Part shown: piece after piece, positions 1 to 7,170 of the stretch
Position numbering within the stretch: position 1 is the stretch's first letter
Layout: the number at the start of each line of letters is the position of its first letter
DNA from: Alphaproteobacteria bacterium
Lineage (GTDB): Bacteria; Pseudomonadota; Alphaproteobacteria; Bin95
Assembly: GCA_026710105.1 (NCBI GenBank)
Contig: JAPORR010000243.1
Span: forward strand, 1-34,934
Direction of reading: 5' to 3'
Length of the DNA stretch: 34,934 bases
The notes under the pieces: generated by a model
Databases searched by the model: none
Seen by the model: only the letters and a program-made list of their open reading frames with translations
What the model was told of the DNA's origin: nothing
Translations under genes and position numbers: made by a program

Positions 1-78
1 GGGCGGATCGCATGGATGGCCCGCCAGCGCGGTGCAAATCAGGCGTTCGAGCCCCTGTTCGGTGAAGTCTGTCGTCAT
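1..78 (-). CDS. hsdR: Type I restriction enzyme subunit R (HsdR), N-terminus only
   Basis: Only the first 26 codons lie inside the window; the gene runs off the left edge. The visible peptide begins MTTDFTEQGLERLICTALAG and continues HPCDPP, which is the wording I know from the extreme N-terminus of type I restriction endonuclease R subunits (the 'EKGLE.LI..ALTG.PCDPP' opening before the YGGVGW and DYDREYCVDL blocks). HsdR is the ATP-dependent translocase and nuclease subunit, working with HsdM and HsdS. The ATG at 78-76 lies 2 nt after the stop of the decayed toxin reading frame, with no strong ribosome binding site, so it may once have relied on coupling to the toxin gene. No hsdM or hsdS occurs in the window; they could lie beyond the left edge. 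The identification rests on 26 residues, so it is likely but not certain. Confidence 0.7.
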   Translation of the reverse strand, partial: MTTDFTEQGLERLICTALAGHPCDPP

Positions 79-80
79 CT

Positions 81-317
81 CTAATCAGTCCGAATGGGCA
101 CCTCGACGATCTCGCCGCACCGCCGCGATCGCCCGGTCGATGTCCTCTATGCGGAGATGATCAGGGGCCAGTTCGCGGAAAGCAGCACGACGATACCGAG
201 GTGCCTGCCCGCCATATTCTGCTGATGCCGCATGCTCTGGTCGGTCGTCACGAGGACCTCATATCCTTCCCGCTCGGCCAGATCGAGCAATTCGCCGTTA
301 CTCTTCTCCGACCAACT
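81..317 (-). pseudogene. DUF5615 PIN-like toxin remnant, 5'-truncated and frameshifted
   Basis: The reading frame from about 314 downwards encodes WSEKSNGELLDLAEREGYEV and then LVTTDQSMRHQQNMAGRHLG, the central and conserved part of DUF5615-family PIN-like proteins, toxins or nucleases usually paired with a DUF433 antitoxin. The usual first 25-30 residues, including the early acidic residue of the PIN fold, are absent: homology starts inside the end of the upstream DUF433 gene, in another frame. The 3' part is also broken. After NWPL the family-like continuation HLRIEDIDRAIAAVRR is in a different frame, and the final GEIVEVPI returns to the first frame, ending at the TAG at 83-81. At least one deletion and two compensating small indels are needed to explain this. 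The protein is probably not made or not functional. Confidence 0.65.
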
Positions 318-483
318 CCTCTCCGACGCCCGGGAACCACTCGACGAATGCCTCGACCGTCGCGCCGCCGGCCAGGTTTTCATAAAGCGCGAACAAGGGA
401 ATTCGCGTGCCGGTGAAAACCCACGTCCCGCTGACCTTTCCCGCCTTCCGTTCCACCGCCGGGCATGTCGTCCAGTCGGTCAT
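298..483 (-). CDS. DUF433 family antitoxin-like protein, C-terminally shortened
   Basis: A 61-residue protein. It opens MTDWTTCPAVERKAGKVSGT and continues with WVFTGTRIPLFALYENL and GGATVEAFVEWFPGV, the DUF433 signature. DUF433 proteins are small helix-turn-helix-like proteins that commonly sit directly before a DUF5615 PIN-like toxin gene and are regarded as its antitoxin. A good Shine-Dalgarno (AGGAGGAG, 488-495 on the complementary strand) precedes the ATG at 483. Family members normally continue past FPGV with about 20 more residues (xxEQVxAVLEHxxRSL). Here the frame ends after GEELVGEE because a deletion joins it to the middle of the toxin gene. The fold may be incomplete, so it could also be scored as a pseudogene. 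Confidence 0.65.
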   Translation of the reverse strand: MTDWTTCPAVERKAGKVSGTWVFTGTRIPLFALYENLAGGATVEAFVEWFPGVGEELVGEE

Positions 484-578
484 CGGCTCTCCTCCTCTAC
501 TATGCGCTGCTCGTCCAAACGAAAGGGGAGGAGCGAACGGTGCGTGCTGCACTGCACGATCGTGAAGGGCATGGTTCC

Positions 579-1136
579 CTACTGATCCACGTCCCCGACC
601 TCTGGCGGCTGGTCCGCATCGATCACCCGCCGCGCCAGCTGCAGCCCGAAACCGGCCCGCGCCATGGCAGCGAGATCCTTGTCCCGCCGCGCCGCGCGCG
701 TGGACGGCGCGCGCCACGGCCCGAGCCGCCGGCGCCGCGCCAGCATCTGGGCAGCTTTCAGTTCGGCTTCATCATCTTCGTCCACAAGCAATCGCTCGGT
801 CTCGGCCCGTGCCAACCCCTTCGACGACAGTCGCGCTGCAAGCCCCCGCGCCGAAGTTCCGCGCCGGCGCAATGCACGCGCTTGCGCCTCGGCCCAAGCG
901 CGGTCATCGATCAACCCCATGCGGGCGAGATCAACGAGCACCGCGTCGATATCCTCCTCGCCGGCGCGAATCTCGTCCCCGCGCGCGGCGCCTCGCTCCA
1001 GCCGACGCTGCAATATATGCCGAACATGTGCCGCAGGTGCGGCATAGCGTGCGAGATAGGCCAGCGCGGACCGCCTTAGCCGCGCCCGGTCCCAGATGCC
1101 TGACGCCCTCTGTCTCTGCTGCTGCCAGGCTCTCAC
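579..1136 (-). CDS. recX: Regulatory protein RecX
   Basis: A protein of 185 residues, highly basic and helical, with the RecX layout of tandem three-helix repeats: LRRSALAYLARYAAPAAHVR near residue 20, then DIDAVLVDLARMGLIDDRAW around 82-101, AEAQARALRRRGTSARGLAA directly after, and a C-terminal KDLAAMARAGFGLQLARRVI repeat. RecX binds RecA filaments and limits recombinase activity. The first possible start is a GTG at 1136-1134 with a poor ribosome binding site, so a downstream start cannot be excluded. It is transcribed leftwards, 84 nt after the polyphosphate kinase gene, and recA is not in the window. The length fits the family. Confidence 0.88.
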   Translation of the reverse strand: MRAWQQQRQRASGIWDRARLRRSALAYLARYAAPAAHVRHILQRRLERGAARGDEIRAGEEDIDAVLVDLARMGLIDDRAWAEAQARALRRRGTSARGLAARLSSKGLARAETERLLVDEDDEAELKAAQMLARRRRLGPWRAPSTRAARRDKDLAAMARAGFGLQLARRVIDADQPPEVGDVDQ

Positions 1137-1220
1137 GGGGGCCCGCCTGGTTCATGCATGGCGGCATTGATGTGCAGGCCCATGGATCCCCTTTCTCCTG
1201 CACTACTGGGAGTATCGTCG

Positions 1221-2096
1221 TCAGACGCCCGGACCCATCGGCTCGCTGCGGTCCACCACGCGCTCGGCTGGGCCAAGGATCAGAGGGTCAGGACCGCAGA
1301 CTACGGCCGGGTCCCGGTCCGGGTAAGGTAGGTGAGAGAGGAAATGCTGCATGCAGGCAAGGCGCGCGCGTTTCTTGTCGTCCGACTTGACGACCGTCCA
1401 GGGCGCATCCGCCGTGTCTGTATAGAAGAACATCGCCTCCTTGGCCTCGGTATAGGCATCCCATTTGTCTAGCGAGGCAAGGTCGATTGGCGAGATCTTC
1501 CACTGCTTGAGCGGATCGGTCAGCCGACTGTCGAACCGCACCGCCTGCTCGTCCTGTGACACTGAAAACCAGTATTTAAACAACCTGATGCCGCTGCGCA
1601 CCAGCATCCGCTCAAGTTCCGGGCACTGGCGCATGAATTCCAGATATTCCGAGCCGGAACAGAACCCCATAACCCGCTCGACTCCGGCGCGGTTGTACCA
1701 GGACCGGTCGAACAGCACGATTTCACCCGCCGATGGTAGATGGCAGATATAGCGCTGGAAGAACCACTGACCGCGTTCGCGCTCGCTCGGCTTCTCCAGC
1801 GCCACGACGCGCGCCCCGCGCGGGTTCAGATGCTCCATGAAGCGTTTGATGGTGCCGCCCTTGCCGGCCGCATCGCGCCCCTCGAAGAGCAAGACCACCT
1901 TCTCGCCGGCATCCCTGATCCAGTGCTGCGCTTTCAGCAATTCGACCTGGAGCGCCGCCTTGAGTAGCTCATATTCGTCCCTCGGCAGACGATCCGCATA
2001 TGGGTAGACGCCTTCGCGAAAGGCCTTGGCCGCCGCCTCTTCCGTCATACCGCCGTCACCACCTGTGCCGTTCTGCGGCGCCATTCCGTTTTGCAT
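1221..2096 (-). CDS. ppk2: Polyphosphate kinase 2 family protein (PPK2)
   Basis: A 291-residue single-domain PPK2. PPK2 enzymes transfer phosphate between inorganic polyphosphate and nucleotides, often in the direction of GDP/ADP phosphorylation. Walker A is GRDAAGKGG (residues 73-81) and Walker B is FDRSWYNR (129-136). The lid region carries GQWFFQRYICHLP, followed by RLTDPLKQWKISPIDL and a DAYTEAKEAMF segment, all typical of one-domain PPK2. The first 16 residues are Gly-rich and poorly conserved, so Met17 (MTEEAAAKAF) is an alternative start. It lies upstream of recX on the same strand with an 84-nt gap. Class I versus class II/III, and so mono- or diphosphate preference, cannot be settled by eye. 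Confidence 0.92.
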   Translation of the reverse strand: MQNGMAPQNGTGGDGGMTEEAAAKAFREGVYPYADRLPRDEYELLKAALQVELLKAQHWIRDAGEKVVLLFEGRDAAGKGGTIKRFMEHLNPRGARVVALEKPSERERGQWFFQRYICHLPSAGEIVLFDRSWYNRAGVERVMGFCSGSEYLEFMRQCPELERMLVRSGIRLFKYWFSVSQDEQAVRFDSRLTDPLKQWKISPIDLASLDKWDAYTEAKEAMFFYTDTADAPWTVVKSDDKKRARLACMQHFLSHLPYPDRDPAVVCGPDPLILGPAERVVDRSEPMGPGV

Positions 2097-2219
2097 CGCT
2101 CGCCTCTCTGAAACCCGTTAACGTCATCGTCTGCCGCCTGGCTGTCGTCTGGCCGGGAGGCGATGTCACCATACGGCTATCTTAACATATTGAAGCAGCG
2201 TTTCTTTCTCTCACTCCTG

Positions 2220-3629
2220 CTATAGCGGTGGTTCCCGATCAGGGAAGCCGGTTTCCGCCTCATAAGCCGCGCCGAGGCTGTAGAGCGACGCTTCGCCAAA
2301 GGGACGGCCGATAAGCTGGACCGAGCCTGGCATGCCCAGCACCGCCTCTGGCGTCGGCAGCGCCAAGCCTGGAAGGGTAAGGTAGTTGAAAGGGCGTGTG
2401 CAGCGCGAAATGCGGGCGAGCACCGCCTCGAACCCCTGCGAGGCCCTGACATCGGTGTCCTCGATTGTTGGCGTGGCGATATTGAAGGTCGGTGCCAGTA
2501 GCACGTCGCAGACTGAGAACACGCGGTCCGCGAAATCCGCCACGATGCGCGGGCGCAGTTGCAGGGCAGCGAGATACTCGACCGCGCTAAAGCGGAAGCC
2601 CATCTCGCAGCGTGCACGCATCTGCGCGCCGTAGTCCGCGCGTCGTTCCCTCAGCCAGTGAGCGTGCAGCGTTGCCGCCTCGCAGGCGGTGAGCGGTGCT
2701 GACAGCGCGTTGATACGCGCCATGTCGCCGACCTCGACCTCGACCGGCTGGGCACCGGCCGAGACAAGAGCGGCGAGCGCGCTGTCGCGGGCTGCGAGTG
2801 CCGGCTCGTCCGCATCCTTCTCGAAGAAACCCCGAACAACACCGACCCGCACACCCGACGCGCGGGGCGCCCGTGCGGCGGCGGCATAGTCTTCTGTGGC
2901 AACCCGTGCTGAGGTCGGGTCAAGCGGGTCGCGCCCGGCGATCGCCGCCAGCATCAGCGCATTGTCGAGCACGGTCCGCGTGAGCGGGCCAACATTGTCG
3001 AGCGAGAAGGAGAGGCCCATGACGCCGAAGCGGCTGACCCGCGTTTGAGTCGGTTTCATGCCGACGAGATGGCAGAAGCCAGCAGGCAGGCGGATTGAGC
3101 CACCTGTGTCGGAGCCGAGCGTGCCGTAGCAGAGCCTAGCTGCTGTCGCTGACCCGGAACCGGAGGATGAGCCGCCGGTGATCCGGTCAGTATCCCAAGG
3201 ATTGCGGCAGGGGCCGAAATGCTCGTTATGCCCGGTCGGCCCCATCGCGAATTCGGCCATGTTGAGCCCGCCCAGATAGGTGGCGCCGGCCCGTTCCAGC
3301 CTTGTTAGGACGGTCGCGGTGATCTCGGGGCGGAAGTCCCGGCGGATGGCGCTGCCGCAGGTGGTGAGCCCACCGGCGCGATAATACATATCCTTGTGCG
3401 CGAGCGGCGCGCCGGCGAGCGGACCCAGCCTCTCGCCCTGGGCGCGTTGCGCATCCACGGCGGCGGCGCCCTTGCGAACGGTGTCCTCCTCGACCCGGAT
3501 GAAGGCGTTGAGCTTAGGATTCACAGCCGCGATCCGCGCCAGCGCGGCCTCTGCAAGCTCCGTCGCGGTGAAGTCGCCCTGGGCGACGCCTGCCGCCGCT
3601 TGGGCGAGAGTGAGGCCGGTCAGGCTCAT
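2220..3629 (-). CDS. Amidase signature family protein
   Basis: A 469-residue amidase-signature enzyme. The Ser-cisSer-Lys catalytic triad can be placed: Lys79 in GAPLAHKDMY, the cis-Ser Ser154 in GGSSSGSGSA (152-161), and nucleophile Ser178 in GSDTGGSIRLPA. Such enzymes hydrolyse amides; the group includes GatA, AtzE-type and aryl or aliphatic amidases. It is not a clear GatA: no gatB or recognisable gatC is nearby. The ATG at 3629 overlaps the stop of the preceding 61-residue gene by 4 nt (ATGA), so I chose it over longer upstream extensions. Translation is probably coupled to that small protein, which may be a partner subunit. The substrate is unknown. Confidence 0.88.
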   Translation of the reverse strand: MSLTGLTLAQAAAGVAQGDFTATELAEAALARIAAVNPKLNAFIRVEEDTVRKGAAAVDAQRAQGERLGPLAGAPLAHKDMYYRAGGLTTCGSAIRRDFRPEITATVLTRLERAGATYLGGLNMAEFAMGPTGHNEHFGPCRNPWDTDRITGGSSSGSGSATAARLCYGTLGSDTGGSIRLPAGFCHLVGMKPTQTRVSRFGVMGLSFSLDNVGPLTRTVLDNALMLAAIAGRDPLDPTSARVATEDYAAAARAPRASGVRVGVVRGFFEKDADEPALAARDSALAALVSAGAQPVEVEVGDMARINALSAPLTACEAATLHAHWLRERRADYGAQMRARCEMGFRFSAVEYLAALQLRPRIVADFADRVFSVCDVLLAPTFNIATPTIEDTDVRASQGFEAVLARISRCTRPFNYLTLPGLALPTPEAVLGMPGSVQLIGRPFGEASLYSLGAAYEAETGFPDREPPL

Positions 3630-3811
3630 GCGCCAGCCTCCGACGCAAGGCGCGCGAGAACAGTCTCGATATGCTGTGGCTCGGTATCGAAGAGCGAGCC
3701 GTGGTCGAGAATCGCGCGACGGGCCGCCGCCTGAGCACGGTCCGCGCGGATGTGCGCCGCTAGATCGTAGCGATAGCCGGGGAAGGGTTCGTCTCGTTCC
3801 GTCTCGCTCAT
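3626..3811 (-). CDS. Small protein coupled to the amidase gene
   Basis: A 61-residue protein (MSETERDEPFPGYRYDLAAH at the start, ending VLARLASEAGA). It is charged and probably helical, with no signal peptide or membrane segment. Its stop codon overlaps the amidase ATG by 4 nt, the usual sign of translational coupling. Several amidase-signature enzymes have a small helical partner encoded beside them (GatC for GatA, the DUF4089 protein AtzG for AtzE). I do not recognise either family here: the Pro-Leu-rich core of AtzG-like proteins is missing. The ATG at 3811 has a modest AGGAAAGG-like site 13 nt upstream; a longer upstream extension is possible but would run into AT-rich, non-conserved-looking sequence. 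Confidence 0.6.
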   Translation of the reverse strand: MSETERDEPFPGYRYDLAAHIRADRAQAAARRAILDHGSLFDTEPQHIETVLARLASEAGA

Positions 3812-4193
3812 GCCGCAAGGCCTTTCCTGCCGAGGTGGTTGGGTGATAGTACCTAGAAGTAGCAGTATCAATTTACCAAGTGCTCGACAGAGAACAGTGA
3901 CTGTCAATCAGAATAGTTCAAGCGCGACGGTCAGTAGCTTTCTCCCGAACAACTGCGAGATGGATTATGCCAGGATGCGGATCATGGCCCGCATTTACTG
4001 CGACCAGGGTGAACAAGCCGGTGCTCTAAGCAACCAGGTGTTCGGCGCTGCGGGCAAAGGCACGGTCCAGTTCACAGTTGCGGACAAAGATGTCTGGTAT
4101 GATGCTGCGAACATCAACTACAGCGTTAGCAGGAATTGCGGGGGCGTCACGCCCACCCCAGCGGGCAATTGGGGGCGAGGGCCTGGGCCCTGA
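3810..4193 (+). CDS. Hypothetical protein in AT-rich segment, start uncertain
   Basis: An open frame of up to 127 codons that I do not recognise. The first codons overlap the opposite-strand 61-residue gene and are probably not translated; a GTG at 3844 or the ATG at 3961 are other starts. Codons from about 3841 to 3930 use many A/T third positions (AGA, AGT, TTA, ATA), quite unlike the neighbours. From 3950 on the codon use looks more native. The peptide has three cysteines and Asn/Ser/Thr-rich strands (ending near NYSVSRNCGG), which recalls a secreted beta-domain, but no signal peptide is present. The tail is Gly/Pro-rich. It may be a 5'-truncated remnant of a secreted protein gene, or horizontally acquired DNA. 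Coding status is uncertain. Confidence 0.35.
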   Translation: MPQGLSCRGGWVIVPRSSSINLPSARQRTVTVNQNSSSATVSSFLPNNCEMDYARMRIMARIYCDQGEQAGALSNQVFGAAGKGTVQFTVADKDVWYDAANINYSVSRNCGGVTPTPAGNWGRGPGP

Positions 4194-4395
4194 TTTTCCG
4201 CACCGGGGGGGCTACCTAGACCGCTTGTGGGTCGGGAGCGAATCTCGTACGGCGATGATGGTGCTGGCCTGAGGATTAGGTTTCATGCGGCGCGTCTGTC
4301 GATTGACGGCGATATTGCTTGCGCCTGTCAACAACAGCGAGCCTGTGAGATATGAGTGACTTCATTCTGCCCCATCTCGGCATATCGTCCCATGT

Positions 4396-4421
4396 GGAGA
4401 CCTTGTGCCTTTTTGGTCTCC
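4396..4421 (+). other. Short hairpin in the leader of the CxxC-protein gene
   Basis: Inverted repeat GGAGACC (4396-4402) and GGTCTCC (4415-4421) with a 12-nt loop containing a run of five T, ending 24 nt before the ATG at 4446. It could be a weak leader hairpin, or chance: a 7-bp stem is short. The rest of 4194-4395 shows no gene, only an imperfect TTGAC/GTCAA inverted repeat around 4309-4340. Confidence 0.25.
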
Positions 4422-4445
4422 GGCCCTGACGGGAGAGCCGAAGCC

Positions 4446-5054
4446 ATGACGCTCCAAAATCGTGTGACGCCGTTCGGGGACATTGTCGCCGTGCCGGAGC
4501 GCGGAACGATGATGGGCAATCGTGGCATATTGCATGACGCGTGCCGCCGGCTCGGCCGGCGGCGCTGGGCGCACAAGGCCTGGATCTGCTGCCTTACCGA
4601 ATTCCGCGCCAGGAAGCGCCAGATCATGGCGCCGGGGCACTATACTGAACTGTTTTTCCTCGATGAGGCGGTCGCGCTGGCCGCCGGACATCGGCCCTGT
4701 TTCGAATGCCGGCGCGCGGCCGCCCTGGCCTATGCGGCCAGCTGGGGCGGCAATCCACGCGCCAGGGAGATGGACCGTGTGCTGCATGCCGAACGCCTAG
4801 ACGGCCGCCGGCAGCGCCTCTATCACTGCGAGGCGGCCGCCCTGCCCGACGGCGCGTTCATGGTCCGGGAGGGGGCCGCCTGGCTGATCCAAGGCCCGCT
4901 ACTGCTGCGCTATACGCCGGCAGGCTATGACATTGTCGCCCAGCGACCCACCGGCCTCGTCGAGACGCTGACACCGCCTGCGACGCTGAGAGCGCTAAGA
5001 GCCGGCTATACCCCGCAGCTCCACCCTTCAGTTACCGCGCTATTTGTGCTCTGA
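4446..5054 (+). CDS. Conserved hypothetical protein with HRPCxxCRR motif
   Basis: A 202-residue protein of unknown function, similar in wording to an uncharacterised family I recall from alphaproteobacteria, beginning MTLQNRVTPFGDIVAVPERG. Conserved-looking blocks are GTMMGNRGILHD (20-31), the basic region around residue 40, MAPGHYTELFFLDEAVALAA (61-80) and GHRPCFECRRA (81-91). The Cys85-x-x-Cys88 pair with a nearby His could bind metal, but a full four-ligand site is not evident. The ATG at 4446 is preceded by GGGAGAG and starts at the conserved block; the longer frame from 4356 looks non-native. Its last 23 bases overlap the convergent lipoprotein gene. It is soluble, with no signal peptide. 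Confidence 0.7.
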   Translation: MTLQNRVTPFGDIVAVPERGTMMGNRGILHDACRRLGRRRWAHKAWICCLTEFRARKRQIMAPGHYTELFFLDEAVALAAGHRPCFECRRAAALAYAASWGGNPRAREMDRVLHAERLDGRRQRLYHCEAAALPDGAFMVREGAAWLIQGPLLLRYTPAGYDIVAQRPTGLVETLTPPATLRALRAGYTPQLHPSVTALFVL

Positions 5055-5865
5055 ACGCAAGGTCGGAAATGCCTGCGGCCGCCCCCTTGGCAGCCCCGGC
5101 AGCGAGCGCTGTCCACGGTCCCTCAAGCCATGCAGCTGGCATGCTGTTGGCCTGGTTGACCTTGCCGGCTTCTCCCCCGTCCGACCAGACCACGGACCAG
5201 CTGAGCTGTAATTCGCGCAGACCCGTCCTCACCGGCCCTATCTCCGCGCTGCCGAAGACATGCAGATGGCTCGGTGCGTCCAGCGGCACGACATCCAGCC
5301 CTGCGCGCGCCAGCGCTACTTCGAGCGCGCGTTGCAGCGGCGCGGTCGCCTCGGCGGTAGCGCCGGCAATCGGCGCAATGGAGATTTTCAGCCGGACCCG
5401 ATCGCCGGCAGCACGTCTGCCGGCGCGCATCTGCTGCGTGATCTCGTCCGCCAACTCTTCAAGAAGCAGGGGTTGCTGCTCGAAACGCCCGACCGGTCTG
5501 CCATTCCAGGCACGAAGATCCCAGACGATGCCGGGCGCTGTGGTCCTCTTGCCCTCCTCGACCGTGGCATCAGGAGCAACGCGCCCGGACAACCGGAAGC
5601 TCAACAGATTGCCTTCACGCCGGCTGGCCGGCAGCCCCCGGCGATGCAGTGCCTCTTCGATACCTCGCCGCAACTGCTGCTCGAGTTCGGTCGGCACCCC
5701 GTGGATACGCCCCACACGCACGCCGACGCTTTCCGGCAGCGCTAGCAAGGCGCTTGCCTTGTCGCGCTCCATGACCCGCGGCAGCGGCTGGCAGGCCGCT
5801 GCGAAGAGCGCCGCGGCACCCAGCAGGAGCAGGCTCGCACGACATCGCTTCGGATCGTAGCGCAT
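5032..5865 (-). CDS. Putative lipoprotein of unknown function
   Basis: A 277-residue protein with a lipoprotein signal peptide: basic N-region, hydrophobic SLLLLGAAALFAAAC and lipidation Cys25. The following Gln suggests release to the outer membrane by the +2 rule. The mature part has two alpha/beta halves of similar wording: ELEQQLRRGIEEALHRRGLP near residue 60 and PLQRALEVALARAGLDVVPL near 175. Each is followed by a strand-rich segment. This suggests an internal duplication of a small periplasmic domain of the kind seen in LptE- or LpoB-like lipoproteins. No assignment is made. The gene stands alone, convergent with the CxxC protein (23-bp overlap of 3' ends). Confidence 0.7.
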   Translation of the reverse strand: MRYDPKRCRASLLLLGAAALFAAACQPLPRVMERDKASALLALPESVGVRVGRIHGVPTELEQQLRRGIEEALHRRGLPASRREGNLLSFRLSGRVAPDATVEEGKRTTAPGIVWDLRAWNGRPVGRFEQQPLLLEELADEITQQMRAGRRAAGDRVRLKISIAPIAGATAEATAPLQRALEVALARAGLDVVPLDAPSHLHVFGSAEIGPVRTGLRELQLSWSVVWSDGGEAGKVNQANSMPAAWLEGPWTALAAGAAKGAAAGISDLAFRAQIAR

Positions 5866-6180
5866 CGGGCCTGGTCTGAGGGGCTACCCCCAGCCTCCGC
5901 CTGTCCTCGCCCCCCGGAGCAGCCGATATCTGGCGCAGGCTCTTGCACGCCGTCCGGGGCGGCAATCGGCGCCGTTCGCTCGAGCTAGCTTCATTTCGCG
6001 GAACCATGCGCTAGATGATCAGACAACCCACGAGCAAGCCAAGCAGGCAAAGCCCCAGGAAAATCAACAGATGCGGCATTGCCGGTGGGGCATCGGGATG
6101 GGCTCCTCCTCATATTTCGTCTTCGAGACTTTGTGCCAGACGGCGGCGCTGTCAAGGCGGTGCGCCCCCTCTTCGCGGCG
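5866..6180. other. Gene-free stretch with one tiny hydrophobic ORF
   Basis: No convincing gene is visible in this 315-base stretch. On the minus strand at 6079-6011 there is a 22-codon ORF whose product would be almost entirely a membrane helix (MPHLLIFLGLCLLGLLVGCL...). A strong AGGAGGAG site lies on the same strand but about 23 nt upstream of that ATG, too far for normal initiation, and a closer ATG gives only 9 codons. The ORF lies just downstream of the ABC transporter operon. It could be a small membrane protein, but the evidence is weak. Confidence 0.25.
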
Positions 6181-7170
6181 TCAGCGCAGGTGGCAGGCGA
6201 CGGTGTGGCCGGGTGCGATTTCGCGCAGCGCCGGGCTCTCGATTCGGCAGCGCTCCTCAGCATAGGGGCAACGCGTGTGGAAATGGCACCCGGAGGGCGG
6301 GTTGATTGGGCTCGGCACATCACCCTGGAGCACCATCTTTTTCCGGCGTAGTTGCGGGTCGGGCACCGGCACGGCGGAGAGCAGCGCTTCTGTATAAGGA
6401 TGCTGCGGGTTGGTGAAGAGGGTCCGCTTGTCGGTGTATTCCACGATGCGGCCGAGATACATGACCGCGATCCGGTGGCTGATATGCTCCACCACTGCAA
6501 GGTCGTGGGCGACGAACAGATAAGACAGCCGGAACTCCCGCTGCAGATCCATCAGCAGGTTTATGACCTGCGCCTGGATCGATACATCAAGCGCCGAGAC
6601 CGGTTCGTCACCCACGATCAGCTTCGGGTTTAGGGCAAGCGCACGGGCGATGCCAATGCGCTGGCGCTGGCCGCCGGAAAACTCGTGTGGAAAGCTCTTC
6701 ATCTGGGCGTGGCTGAGGCCTACCCGCTCGAACAGCGACGCCACCCAGTCCTGGCGTTCGGCGACGGTTCCGAGGCCGTGGACGCGTAGCAATTCGCCCA
6801 CGATATCACCCGCCGACATACGCGGATTGAGCGAGGAATACGGATCCTGAAAGATGATCTGCATTTCGCGCCGCACCGAGCGCATATCTGTCTTGCTGAG
6901 ATGGGTGACATCGCGGCCACTGAGCCAGATCGTACCCTCTGTCGGGTCGATCAAACGCAGCACAGTGCGCCCGACCGTGGATTTGCCACAACCGGATTCG
7001 CCCACCAACCCTAACGTCTCGCCGGGGCCGATATGGAAGCTCACGCCATCGACGGCATAGACCTTGCCAACATGACGAGACAACAATCCTTTCCTGACCG
7101 GGAAGTGTTTCTTCAGACCCTTGACTTCCAGCACGGGCGGCGGGGCGTCGGTTGCCGCAGGCGCGTTCAC
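6181..7170 (-). CDS. Peptide-type ABC transporter ATP-binding protein (OppF/DppF-like)
   Basis: A 329-residue ATPase subunit of an oligopeptide/dipeptide-type importer, acting on the cytoplasmic face. Walker [10 protein letters not shown] lies at 57-65, the Q-loop is in [17 protein letters not shown], the ABC signature is [15 protein letters not shown], Walker B is [14 protein letters not shown] and the switch His is in [13 protein letters not shown]. The C-terminal oligopeptide-transporter extension with the cysteine cluster [14 protein letters not shown] is complete. The ATG overlaps the end of the upstream ATPase gene by 4 nt (7167-7170), so it is the fifth and last gene of the operon. OppF- versus DppF-type and the cargo cannot be decided from sequence. 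Confidence 0.93.
   Translation of the reverse strand: MNAPAATDAPPPVLEVKGLKKHFPVRKGLLSRHVGKVYAVDGVSFHIGPGETLGLVGESGCGKSTVGRTVLRLIDPTEGTIWLSGRDVTHLSKTDMRSVRREMQIIFQDPYSSLNPRMSAGDIVGELLRVHGLGTVAERQDWVASLFERVGLSHAQMKSFPHEFSGGQRQRIGIARALALNPKLIVGDEPVSALDVSIQAQVINLLMDLQREFRLSYLFVAHDLAVVEHISHRIAVMYLGRIVEYTDKRTLFTNPQHPYTEALLSAVPVPDPQLRRKKMVLQGDVPSPINPPSGCHFHTRCPYAEERCRIESPALREIAPGHTVACHLR

Noticed and set aside
6011-6079. A 22-codon minus-strand ORF for a pure membrane helix downstream of the ABC operon
   Set aside because: The only good ribosome binding site is about 23 nt away, and no conservation can be tested here, so it is mentioned in the gene-free stretch rather than called a gene.
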